Positions 33,977 through 42,355 of a stretch of 64,000 nt of DNA are shown here, piece after piece. The DNA is taken from NCBI GenBank assembly GCA_965230795.1, contig OZ246020.1, positions 372,001 to 436,000 of the forward strand. Direction: 5' to 3'. The DNA comes from PZPK01 sp965230795. Lineage in GTDB: Bacteria; Pseudomonadota; Gammaproteobacteria; Pseudomonadales; Oleiphilaceae. Each line of letters starts with the position of its first letter. Position 1 is the stretch's first letter. The notes under the pieces were generated by a model. The model was not told the origin of the DNA. It ran no database searches and saw only the letters and a program-made list of their open reading frames with translations. The position numbers and the translations under genes were made by a program.

Positions 33977-35566
33977 TTATTGTTGATAGGCTTCGAGGAA
34001 GGCATCGAAGGAAATCTTGTCACTGGCTTCTATTTGCCGGGCTTTTTCGAAGGAGCATTCGGCATCGTGCTGAAAGCGTCTCTCGATATCTGCAAGTTTT
34101 TCCGGAGCCAGCTGAGCGCTGATCGCCTTATGCTTGCGAGATAATTCACTGGCCAGCTCAATCCAGGACAGGGATTCACTACGCATGATCTGAAGAATTT
34201 GCGCGGAGGGGCAAAGGTCGCTTTGCAGCAGCTTCTCGCGCTCCTGTAGTAAAGCCTTGGTATATCGCTGATCCGCGGTATATCTATCCATCTTGTCTGC
34301 GAGATCGTCCATCTGGCTGAGGATATCCAGACCCCATTGTCGGGGGCTCACGGCACCCTCAGGGCCTTCCAGTCTCAGCTTGGGATCGCGACCGGCATTG
34401 ACTGTTTTGCTGAAGTTGCGGTCAATGACCTGGCACTCTGCATCGGGGATATACGGCGAATCTGTTAACAGACACTGAAGCAGAAACAGGTCCATGAAAT
34501 CGACTTGAGATTCGGAAATGCCGCACGGCAACAGGGGATTTAGATCCAGACAGCGTACTTCAATGTACTCGACACCCCGTTCAATCAATGCCTGGGTAGG
34601 TTTTTCCCCGGAGTAGGTGGTGCGTTTGGGGCGAATCGAGCTGTAGTACTCATTTTCGATCTGCAGAATATTGGTGTTGAGTTGAATATATTTTTTACCA
34701 TCATGAATGCCAATTTTTTCGTAGGCTGGATAGGAAGTATGGATGGCAGATCTCAGGGTGTTGGTGAAATTATTCAGGTTGTTGAAGCAAATGGCCAAGG
34801 ATGCCTGAGCGTTGTTGTGGTAGCCCAGATCGCCCATGCGTAATGATGTTGCATAGGGTTTGAACAGGCTACCCTTGTCATCGAAGCTATCCAGATCATG
34901 GGCGCGTCCGGCAACAAAGCTTTGATCCAGAACCGGGGAGGCACCAAACAGATACATTAGTAACCAGGCCTGGCGGCGGAAATTTCGGATCAGGGCGAAG
35001 TAACGATCAGACTTGAAGTCCTTCAGCGACTGCTCCGCAGCCGATGGGGTTTCAAGGCGCCATTGTTCCCAAAATGCGTCATCGAGTGAAAAATTGAAGT
35101 GAAGGCCTGCAATACTTTGCATTACGCGCCCATATCGCACCCCAAGGCCTTGTCGGTAAGTATGTTTGAGCTGGCCGATGTTGGAGTTGCCGTATTCCGC
35201 TATACGGATACTGGCATCACCATTGAGGACGCAAGGCATACTGCCAGCCCATAACAACTCATCATCGATATGCTGTTGCACATAGTGATGGATCTCGGAT
35301 AGATCCTGCATCAAGGATTCACGGCTTTCCTTAACCGGCGTAATAAGCTCCAATAAAGCTTCCGAATAGTCGGTGGTAATGGAGTCATGGGTGAGCGGGT
35401 GCCCCAGGGAGCTGGGGTGATCGCTCTGCGCAATACTAAGATTTTTCGCGACCCTCAGGCCTTCCTTCTCGATCCCCCGGTAGATTAGTTTGCTATGACT
35501 TTTGAGGTAGTGATCCAATCGAGACAGACCAGCGGTGAAGTCAGAAGTAATGTGCGGGTTTGCCAT
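33977..35566 (-). CDS. gshA: Glutamate-cysteine ligase
   Basis: ATP-dependent synthesis of gamma-glutamylcysteine, the first and rate-limiting step of glutathione biosynthesis. At 529 residues it matches the proteobacterial (E. coli-type) class. Conserved blocks are YRGIEKEGLRV with the catalytic glutamates, TDYSEALLELITP, WAGSMPC, and YIEVRCLDLNPLLPCGI. AGGA lies 7 bases before the ATG. A terminator follows, and the tex gene is 126 bases upstream on the same strand. gshB is not in the window. Confidence 0.95.
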   Translation of the reverse strand: MANPHITSDFTAGLSRLDHYLKSHSKLIYRGIEKEGLRVAKNLSIAQSDHPSSLGHPLTHDSITTDYSEALLELITPVKESRESLMQDLSEIHHYVQQHIDDELLWAGSMPCVLNGDASIRIAEYGNSNIGQLKHTYRQGLGVRYGRVMQSIAGLHFNFSLDDAFWEQWRLETPSAAEQSLKDFKSDRYFALIRNFRRQAWLLMYLFGASPVLDQSFVAGRAHDLDSFDDKGSLFKPYATSLRMGDLGYHNNAQASLAICFNNLNNFTNTLRSAIHTSYPAYEKIGIHDGKKYIQLNTNILQIENEYYSSIRPKRTTYSGEKPTQALIERGVEYIEVRCLDLNPLLPCGISESQVDFMDLFLLQCLLTDSPYIPDAECQVIDRNFSKTVNAGRDPKLRLEGPEGAVSPRQWGLDILSQMDDLADKMDRYTADQRYTKALLQEREKLLQSDLCPSAQILQIMRSESLSWIELASELSRKHKAISAQLAPEKLADIERRFQHDAECSFEKARQIEASDKISFDAFLEAYQQ

Positions 35567-35593
35567 AGTCAGATCCTGAGGTGATTCGGAATT

Positions 35594-35616
35594 GCCCTGA
35601 TCGGCAGGGCATTATA
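35594..35616 (-). promoter_or_regulatory. Candidate gshA promoter with initial-transcribed hairpin
   Basis: On the minus strand a perfect TATAAT (35611-35616) is followed immediately by the inverted repeat GCCCTG-CCGAT-CAGGGC (35594-35610), then about 27 bases to the gshA start. No good -35 element is visible at 16-18 bases (GCCACA at 17). The inverted repeat would cover the transcription start and could be an operator or 5'-end hairpin. Confidence 0.4.
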
Positions 35617-35692
35617 ATGAACAATACTGTTGCTGTGGCCAGCCCGTTGATAGTGGAACGCACTGTTCCAAATGCAAAGCCAGGCCTCAAGC

Positions 35693-38005
35693 TCAAGACT
35701 TTTGCGCTTGCTTTAATGCCGCAGCCAAGGCACCTCCCAATGCCGTAGAGCCGGTCTTTGCAGCGCTTGGGCGTTTTTTCACCGCGGGGCCTTTGGTATG
35801 TTCAGTTTTTGCCTTGCTTCCATTGTCAGCCTTGTCCTGCAAACGCATGCTGAGACCGATGCGTTTTCTCGGGATGTCGACTTCTAACACCTTCACCCGA
35901 ACGATGTCACCGGTTTTCACCACATCGCGCGGATCTTTGACGAACTTGTCCGCCAGGGCCGAGATGTGGACGAGACCATCCTGGTGTACTCCAATATCAA
36001 CAAAAGCACCAAAGTGGGTGACATTGGTGACAGCCCCTTCAAGGATCATGCCCGGCTTGAGGTCTTGCAGGGTCTCAACGCCTTCCATGTAGCTGGCGAA
36101 TTTGAATTCGGGTCTTGGATCTCGGCCAGGTTTGGCCAGCTCTGCGAGAATATCCTGAACCGTCAGTTCGCCGGCCTGATCCGAAATATAGTCATTGGCA
36201 GCGAGTCCCTGAAGCAGGCTTTGGTTGCCAATCAAGTCTGCCACTTTCAGCTGGCGGGTATTCGCGATCTGCTGGGCAACATGGTAAGACTCCGGATGCA
36301 CTGCCGACGCATCCAGTGGATTATCGCCGCCACGGATGCGCAAGAATCCGGCGCATTGCTCGAAGGCCTTGTCACCGAGGCGGGGTACCTTTTTGAGCGT
36401 TTGTCGATCCCGGAACGGTCCATTTTGATCTCGGAAATCGACAATATTGCCGGCGATACTGCTGCTGAGTCCAGCGACACGGGACAGCAGGGGAGCAGAA
36501 GCAGTATTCACATCAACGCCTACAGCGTTTACACAGTCTTCCACCACCGCATTGAGGCTACGGTTGAGTTGCACCTGACTAACATCATGCTGATATTGCC
36601 CGACGCCAATGGCCTTGGGCTCAATTTTCACCAGTTCGGCCAGAGGATCCTGGAGACGTCTGGCAATGGATACCGCACCGCGAAAGGTCACATCGAGATC
36701 CGGGAACTCCCGGGCGGCAAATTCGGATGCCGAGTAAACGGAGGCGCCAGCTTCGCTGACCATGATCTTGGTGAGCTTGAGCTCTTTATGACGAGCGATC
36801 AGGTCAGCCACCAGCTTGTCGGTTTCACGGGAGGCTGTGCCGTTACCAATGCTGACCAGTTCGACCTGATGTCTGTTGGCTAGTGTCGCCAGTTCGGCAA
36901 TGGACGCGTCCCACTGGTTCTTGGGCGCATGGGGATAAATCGTCGTGTAATCCAGCAGCTTGCCGGTTTTGTCGACGACGGCAACCTTGACGCCCGTGCG
37001 CAAGCCGGGATCAAGTCCCATGGTGACCTTTTCACCCGCTGGTGCTGCCAACAGCAAGTCTTTCAGATTTTCCGCGAAAACATCGATGGCGACGTTCTCG
37101 GCCTCTTCACGCAAGCGGGTCAACAGTTCGTTTTCAATATGCAGGCTGAGTTTGACTCGCCATGTCCAGCGCACCACATCCCGGAGCCAGTTGTCTGCAG
37201 CTCGCGCCTTATCTTCGATCGCAAAATGCGCCGCTACCATTCCTTCACAGGGGTGGGGCGCGCTGCGATCTTCAGGATCATATCCCAGGGCATTGAGGTT
37301 TAGCGTCAGGATACCTTCGTTACGTCCACGAAACAGGGCGAGTGCACGGTGAGATGGAATCTTTGCAATGGCTTCACGATAGTCGAAGTAGTCGAGAAAC
37401 TTCTTCCCTTTTTCCTTTTCTGACTCGATGACCTTGCTGATGACCTCGCCCTGCTCCCACATGTAGGCTTTGAGCTGTCGCAGCAGTTGAGCGTCTTCAC
37501 TGAAACGCTCCATCAGAATGTAACGGGCGCCATCCAAAGCCGCTTTGGTATCAGTGATGCCTGCTTCTGAATTCAGAAAGGCCCCGGCTTCCGCCTCGGG
37601 ATCCAGAGAGGGATTGTTGTAGAGCGTGTCGGCGAGGGGCTCCAGTCCGGCTTCAATGGCGATCTGTCCTTTGGTGCGACGTTTGGGTTTGTAGGGCAGG
37701 TAAAGATCTTCCAGTTCACTTTTTGTCGACGCGGACAGAATTTGTTGCTCCAGTTCAGGGCTCAACTTTTCCTGTTCGCGAATACTTTGCAAGATGCTGT
37801 CCCGGCGGTCTGTCAGCTCCCGTAAATAGCGCAGACGGTCTTCCAGCTGGCGCAGTTGCGAGTCATCCAGGGCTCCCGTGACTTCTTTTCGGTAGCGCGC
37901 GATAAAGGGAACCGTAGCGCCCTCATCGAGCAGTTGTACGGCTGCATTGACCTGTGCGGGTTTAACCTGAAGCTCTTGAGCGATCTGTTGATGAATATCT
38001 TGCAT
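35693..38005 (-). CDS. tex: Tex family transcription accessory/RNA-binding protein
   Basis: A 770-residue Tex protein. It has an N-terminal helical region (PFIARYRKEVTGALDD near residue 33), a YqgF-like RNase-H fold (GLDPGLRTGVKVAVVD), helix-hairpin-helix repeats (VGVDVNTASAPLLSRVAG), and an S1 RNA-binding domain at about 640-715 (GAVTNVTHFGAFVDIGVHQDGLVHIS). The tail is basic and low-complexity. Tex binds nucleic acid and affects transcription in several pathogens. Divergent from rep across about 300 bases. Confidence 0.95.
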   Translation of the reverse strand: MQDIHQQIAQELQVKPAQVNAAVQLLDEGATVPFIARYRKEVTGALDDSQLRQLEDRLRYLRELTDRRDSILQSIREQEKLSPELEQQILSASTKSELEDLYLPYKPKRRTKGQIAIEAGLEPLADTLYNNPSLDPEAEAGAFLNSEAGITDTKAALDGARYILMERFSEDAQLLRQLKAYMWEQGEVISKVIESEKEKGKKFLDYFDYREAIAKIPSHRALALFRGRNEGILTLNLNALGYDPEDRSAPHPCEGMVAAHFAIEDKARAADNWLRDVVRWTWRVKLSLHIENELLTRLREEAENVAIDVFAENLKDLLLAAPAGEKVTMGLDPGLRTGVKVAVVDKTGKLLDYTTIYPHAPKNQWDASIAELATLANRHQVELVSIGNGTASRETDKLVADLIARHKELKLTKIMVSEAGASVYSASEFAAREFPDLDVTFRGAVSIARRLQDPLAELVKIEPKAIGVGQYQHDVSQVQLNRSLNAVVEDCVNAVGVDVNTASAPLLSRVAGLSSSIAGNIVDFRDQNGPFRDRQTLKKVPRLGDKAFEQCAGFLRIRGGDNPLDASAVHPESYHVAQQIANTRQLKVADLIGNQSLLQGLAANDYISDQAGELTVQDILAELAKPGRDPRPEFKFASYMEGVETLQDLKPGMILEGAVTNVTHFGAFVDIGVHQDGLVHISALADKFVKDPRDVVKTGDIVRVKVLEVDIPRKRIGLSMRLQDKADNGSKAKTEHTKGPAVKKRPSAAKTGSTALGGALAAALKQAQKS

Positions 38006-38301
38006 AGTGTGATATCTAAGGTTTGCGTTCCAAGGTTCTGTGAAGGGTGATTGAGGCGCTGTCCAGCAGCTTGTTGGATTCCAGTTTTTCGATTTCGTTT
38101 GCCCGGAAAATAAAAATCAACACGCTGTCATGGCATTCCGCCTCATATGGAGTCGAAACCGATAATTTAAACCCTGTTCAAACGAAAAAGCGATTATTTA
38201 TCTGTGTCATGGATCGGTTAGAATGCTCAGCCCGTCGAGCCGGCACCAGCCTGTGCTCGTGCGAGCGTTATTTCGTCAGCAATAAGGTAATACCCGTCAC
38301 C
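38006..38301. other. Divergent promoter region of tex and rep
   Basis: About 296 bases between two divergent genes. The plus frame of rep stays open back to 38047, but the ATG at 38302 gives the normal Rep N terminus, so I treat this stretch as non-coding. AT-rich runs near 38100-38210 would suit promoters. I see no clear -35/-10 pair or structured RNA. Confidence 0.5.
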
Positions 38302-40320
38302 ATGGCTAACCAACTGAATCCCCGCCAGCGCGAAGCCGTCCATTATGTGGGCGGCCCGCTGTTGGTGCTCGCGGGTGCCGGCAGTGGCAAGACCAGTGTG
38401 ATTACCCGCAAGATTGCCTATCTGATCCGGCAGTGCGGCATTAAGGGCAGACATATCGCTGCCGTGACCTTTACCAACAAGGCCGCTCGCGAGATGAAGG
38501 AGCGTGTCGGCAAGCTGGTATCAGGGCCGGATGCGCGTGGCCTGACGGTCTCGACCTTCCACAATCTGGGCCTCAACATCATTCGGAGCGAGCACAAGGT
38601 GCTTGGATACAAACCTGGTTTCACCATCTTTGATGCCGAGGATGCCAAGACCTTGATCCGTGATTTGATGGTCAAGGAAGGCGATGAAAACACCGACCAT
38701 CTCAACGACATTCAGATGCGTATTTCCAATTGGAAGAATGCCATGCTGACACCCGAGTCGGTATTGAAGTCGGTGGTGACGCCTGAAGACGCCTTGGCGG
38801 CCAATGTTTATGCGGTCTATAACCGTTACCTCAAAGCTTACAACGCCCTGGACTTTGACGACTTGATTCTGTTGCCGGTCCAGCTGTTTCAGTCCAGCGC
38901 GGATGTCCTGTCGCGCTGGCGACAGAAAATCCGCTACCTGTTGGTCGATGAGTACCAGGATACCAATCTGGCCCAGTATGAGCTGGTCAAGTTGCTGGTC
39001 GGAGAGCGGGAAGCGCTCACCGTTGTGGGTGATGATGATCAGTCCATTTACGCCTGGCGCGGTGCCCGGCCTGAAAATCTGGTGCGACTGGAGACCGATT
39101 TCCCCACCCTGAAACTGATCAAGCTGGAGCAGAATTATCGTTCCACCAGTTTGATACTTAAAGCGGCCAATCAGGTGATTGCCAACAACCCTCATGTGTT
39201 CGAGAAGGCTCTGTGGAGCGAGCTGGGTACCGGGGAGCGAATCCGGATTATCCGCTGCCGCCATGAAGATGCCGAGGCGGAACAGATCGCAGCCGAGATT
39301 CTTGATCTCAAGCTGAAAAAGGACATTCCTTTCAAGGACTTTGCCGTGCTGTACCGTGGGAATCATCAGTCCCGATTGCTGGAAATCAAAATGCAGGCCT
39401 TTCAGGTTCCGTATCGACTCTCTGGCGGCACGTCATTCTTTTCCAAAAATGAAATCAAGGATGCCATGGCTTATCTGCGACTGTTGGTGAATCCGGACGA
39501 TGATGCAGCGTTTTTACGTATTGTGAATGTGCCTAGGCGGGAGCTTGGGCCGGCAACGCTTGAGAAGCTGGGAATGTATGCATCTGAGCGCGAAAGCAGC
39601 CTGTACCAGGCCATCAATGAGGTCGGTCTTGAGCAGCACCTGAATGGCAAGGCGCTGGAGCGACTGCGACGTTTCCGTGATTGGCTGGAGCGGACGACGC
39701 GACGCTGTTATCAGGAAGACCCGATTCCGGTACTGAAGCAGCTGTTCACAGATATCGAGTACGACCAGTGGCTGTATCAGAACGCCAATACACCGAAGGC
39801 AGCCGAGAAGCGAATGGAGAACGTTTGGTATCTGATTGATTCAGTGCGCAAGATGCTGGACGAGGACAAGGGGACCGCCGATGAGATTGGTATAGAAGAA
39901 GCTATCTCGAAACTGGTGCTGCGGGACATGCTGGAGCAGCAGGAAGAAGAGGACGACAGTGACAAGGTACATTTGTTGACGCTGCATGCGTCGAAGGGAT
40001 TGGAGTTTCCCCATGTTTTTATTATGGGGCTTGAGGAAGAACTGCTGCCCCACCGTAACAGTATCGAAGACGATAATATCGAAGAAGAACGTCGGCTTAT
40101 GTACGTGGGGATAACCCGGGCCCAACGGACGCTGGCGTTGACCTATGCTGCGACCCGCAAGCAATATGGTGAGAAAATCGAAACCATACCCAGTCGCTTT
40201 CTGGATGAATTGCCGGAAGAGGATCTGCAGTGGGAAGGGGGAGAACAGGAAGATCGCCAGCGGGTTCAGGAAAAGGGCAACCAGACCTTGTCGGCCTTGC
40301 TGGGCGGACTAAAAGGTTAA
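38302..40320 (+). CDS. rep: ATP-dependent DNA helicase Rep
   Basis: Superfamily 1 3'-5' DNA helicase that helps replication forks pass bound proteins. The Walker A GAGSGKT is at residues 25-31. Other motifs are TFTNKAAREM (Ia), VDEYQDTN (II), GDDDQSIYAWRGA (III), LEQNYRST (IV), LLTLHASKGLEF (V) and YVGITRAQ (VI). From ATG 38302 the protein has 672 residues, almost exactly the E. coli Rep length. A longer frame begins at 38047, but the extra residues have no counterpart in the family. Confidence 0.95.
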   Translation: MANQLNPRQREAVHYVGGPLLVLAGAGSGKTSVITRKIAYLIRQCGIKGRHIAAVTFTNKAAREMKERVGKLVSGPDARGLTVSTFHNLGLNIIRSEHKVLGYKPGFTIFDAEDAKTLIRDLMVKEGDENTDHLNDIQMRISNWKNAMLTPESVLKSVVTPEDALAANVYAVYNRYLKAYNALDFDDLILLPVQLFQSSADVLSRWRQKIRYLLVDEYQDTNLAQYELVKLLVGEREALTVVGDDDQSIYAWRGARPENLVRLETDFPTLKLIKLEQNYRSTSLILKAANQVIANNPHVFEKALWSELGTGERIRIIRCRHEDAEAEQIAAEILDLKLKKDIPFKDFAVLYRGNHQSRLLEIKMQAFQVPYRLSGGTSFFSKNEIKDAMAYLRLLVNPDDDAAFLRIVNVPRRELGPATLEKLGMYASERESSLYQAINEVGLEQHLNGKALERLRRFRDWLERTTRRCYQEDPIPVLKQLFTDIEYDQWLYQNANTPKAAEKRMENVWYLIDSVRKMLDEDKGTADEIGIEEAISKLVLRDMLEQQEEEDDSDKVHLLTLHASKGLEFPHVFIMGLEEELLPHRNSIEDDNIEEERRLMYVGITRAQRTLALTYAATRKQYGEKIETIPSRFLDELPEEDLQWEGGEQEDRQRVQEKGNQTLSALLGGLKG

Positions 40321-40358
40321 GGCTGGATGCAATGCATAGCGATGTGAAATGAGGATCG

Positions 40359-40835
40359 ATGATGGCCGATGCTTTTGTTGATGAAACGACTTTTCTGAGC
40401 CTGATTGATCGAATGCCTCTGGTGTCGACGGATCTGATAATTGAAAACGCTGAAGGAAAGTTTTTGTTGGGTCAGCGCAAAAATCGTCCGGCAAAGGGGA
40501 TGTTTTTTGTTCCCGGTGGCAGAATTCGCAAGAACGAGCGATTGAAAGACGCATTCTCTCGCCTGTGTCGGGAGGAGTTGGGATTGGACTACTGCTTCGA
40601 GAACGCTCAACTGCTGGGTGTATACGAACATTTCTATTCCGACAATTTTGCCGGCGCAGCGGGAATCTCAACCCACTATGTTGTCACCGCCTATCGTTTA
40701 CGTTTGACAGGAGGTGAGCCACTGGATTTGAGTGCACAGCATAGCGAGAGTTGCTGGTGGTCTGCGGATCAGATAATTGATTCCGTGCAAGTGCACGAGA
40801 ACACCAAAGCCTATTTTGAGCTTCCTAAGGACTAA
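40359..40835 (+). CDS. gmm: GDP-mannose mannosyl hydrolase (Nudix)
   Basis: A 158-residue Nudix-fold enzyme that hydrolyses GDP-mannose or GDP-glucose to GDP and the sugar. It tracks the E. coli GDPMH/WcaH sequence: MPLVSTDLIIENAEGKFLLGQRKNRPA, FVPGGRIRKNERL, FSRLCREELGL, YEHFYSDNFAGAAG, THYVVTAYRL and a late VHENTKAYF. The Nudix box is the divergent GDPMH form. No polysaccharide gene cluster is adjacent, so it is an orphan. Its 3' end overlaps the convergent GST gene by 11 bp. ATG at 40359 or 40362 are both possible. Confidence 0.9.
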   Translation: MMADAFVDETTFLSLIDRMPLVSTDLIIENAEGKFLLGQRKNRPAKGMFFVPGGRIRKNERLKDAFSRLCREELGLDYCFENAQLLGVYEHFYSDNFAGAAGISTHYVVTAYRLRLTGGEPLDLSAQHSESCWWSADQIIDSVQVHENTKAYFELPKD

Positions 40836-42027
40836 GCTCGAATAGTTCGCTCAGATCCAGATATTCGCGCAACTGCGCCTTTACGTTCTCGTCGAGATCT
40901 TGCCAGTGATCACAGAGTTCGTTCCAGACGCGGACCTGAAAGGTTTTCACAACACTTCGAAAAGCATGGCCATGTAGCTGGCCATCATACAAACCATGTC
41001 CTTGATTGAAACCAGCTTCGTTGAAGCAGCTTTCCCCCTTGGCCATGGCCTGCGTATAGGCCTGTCGGTTTTGATGCATAAGCACTGAAAAGGTCCCCAT
41101 GATCGTGGCCAGAAGGGGCTTTAAGCTCGGATTCATTGTCAGCGAGCCCTTCGCGGTGGCCGTTTTGTGTTTACCCCGGGCAATATTCTCAAGCCACCGA
41201 TAGGTAACAGGTGCGAGGGATCGCATTTCCGAGGCGGCCTCCGGATCGACAAGATTCATACTGAGCTGGCCATAAGCAGAGGCGTCGGCAATGGTGAATT
41301 GTTCTCCCAGTAGGAAGGGTTGCTGGGTCAGTACCGTTTCCATGCCGTCGAGATAATCTTTCCAGGCTCGATTGAGCAGTTGATGTGTCGGCGGAAAGCC
41401 TTGGCGACTTGGTGGGGTCAATGCGCGCGGCACGCCACAACGAAAACCTTTGGGGGCGACACTGAATAGATAGGGACAGCGCTTGACCTGCCGTTGCGGG
41501 AAGTAGTGACGCAGCAGCCATGTGGCTCCGGGCGGCAGTATGGACTTGAATTCCCTGGCCAGGCGCTCGCCCATCTGGTTTGATTTTGCAGAGCCTACCC
41601 AGCGCTTGTGATGCACCAGATAAAGTCCAAACTCGTCGAAGGCCTCATCAATCAAGTGCGCGAGAAAACCCAGACCCGGGTCCGAAGGAAACAGCTTGCT
41701 TTGGTTACGCTCCTGAGCGTCAAGCCAGCGCGCAATAGCGCTACTGTCAAAATAGAATTGCTTGCCGTCTGGAGAAAAATAGGGGACCAGCGGGTATTCA
41801 TCCAACTGCTTGTCCATGAAGGGGTAGCGTTCAACGGTACCGAGGCGTTTGGCGAGCTCCAGGCGCGCCATGATATCCAGGTTCTCACGCCAGCCACCGC
41901 TTGCCGGCAAGCGTCGAAAAGGGTAACGAAGGGACTGCAGGCAGGCCTGCAGTTTCAGGGTAAAAGGAGAAAGCTCGACGCCCCAGACAATCGCCGGCGG
42001 GGTTCGGGGCTCTGGCGAGACTGGCAT
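40825..42027 (-). CDS. Glutathione S-transferase family protein (long form)
   Basis: A 400-residue protein with an N-terminal thioredoxin-like GST domain (VWGVELSPFTLKLQACLQSL, then the G-site YFSPDGKQFYFDSSAIARWLD) and a C-terminal helical domain containing PFLLGEQFTIADASAYGQL. It is almost twice the usual GST length: the C-terminal 150 residues are an extension of unknown role. The catalytic residue is probably Ser20 in ELSPFT. Substrate is unknown. It overlaps gmm tail to tail by 11 bp. Confidence 0.78.
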   Translation of the reverse strand: MPVSPEPRTPPAIVWGVELSPFTLKLQACLQSLRYPFRRLPASGGWRENLDIMARLELAKRLGTVERYPFMDKQLDEYPLVPYFSPDGKQFYFDSSAIARWLDAQERNQSKLFPSDPGLGFLAHLIDEAFDEFGLYLVHHKRWVGSAKSNQMGERLAREFKSILPPGATWLLRHYFPQRQVKRCPYLFSVAPKGFRCGVPRALTPPSRQGFPPTHQLLNRAWKDYLDGMETVLTQQPFLLGEQFTIADASAYGQLSMNLVDPEAASEMRSLAPVTYRWLENIARGKHKTATAKGSLTMNPSLKPLLATIMGTFSVLMHQNRQAYTQAMAKGESCFNEAGFNQGHGLYDGQLHGHAFRSVVKTFQVRVWNELCDHWQDLDENVKAQLREYLDLSELFELSP

Positions 42028-42038
42028 TAGTCAGGGCA

Positions 42039-42284
42039 TTAGTGGGCTTGCTTCAGCACGGTTTCGATGCGTTCGATACCTTGCTCAATTTTGTGTAGTT
42101 CTTCGGAGGTTACGCGTGCAATTTCGTCAAGGACTTCGACATTTTCCAATTGCACCGCTTGCTCTTCCCAGTCGCGATCCAGGCCTCCTGCCATATCCTT
42201 CTGAATAGCATTCAGACGTTCCCTGAGTTCATCGCGCTTTTGAACCAGTTGCTGTCGTCGTTCCTCGAGTGATGCGTCGTTCAT
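42039..42284 (-). CDS. TraR/DksA-like coiled-coil protein lacking the zinc finger
   Basis: An 81-residue, mostly alpha-helical, acidic protein. The central DRDWEEQAVQLENVEVLDEI matches the coiled-coil tip region of short TraR/DksA family proteins, whose Asp residues act in the RNA polymerase secondary channel. The protein stops at the point where the family's C4 zinc finger (YGxCxxCG) would begin. AAGGAG lies 6 bases before ATG, so it is expressed efficiently, and no frameshifted finger is seen downstream. Whether it still binds RNA polymerase is unknown. Confidence 0.72.
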   Translation of the reverse strand: MNDASLEERRQQLVQKRDELRERLNAIQKDMAGGLDRDWEEQAVQLENVEVLDEIARVTSEELHKIEQGIERIETVLKQAH

Positions 42285-42355
42285 TGTAATCTCCTTGTGG
42301 CCTTTCAGAATGGTGACACTGTCGCACAGTGCACATGCGACAGCGTTGATCCAGG

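Noticed and set aside
35966..36883. 305-codon plus-strand frame
   Set aside because: It is antisense to tex, which has clear YqgF, HhH and S1 motifs across this stretch.
38047..38301. 85-residue N-terminal extension of Rep
   Set aside because: The ATG at 38302 gives the exact family length and N terminus; the extension has no Rep-like sequence.
40180..40350. rep and gmm as a functional operon
   Set aside because: They are 38 bases apart on one strand and may be co-transcribed, but helicase and nucleotide-sugar hydrolase have no evident common role.
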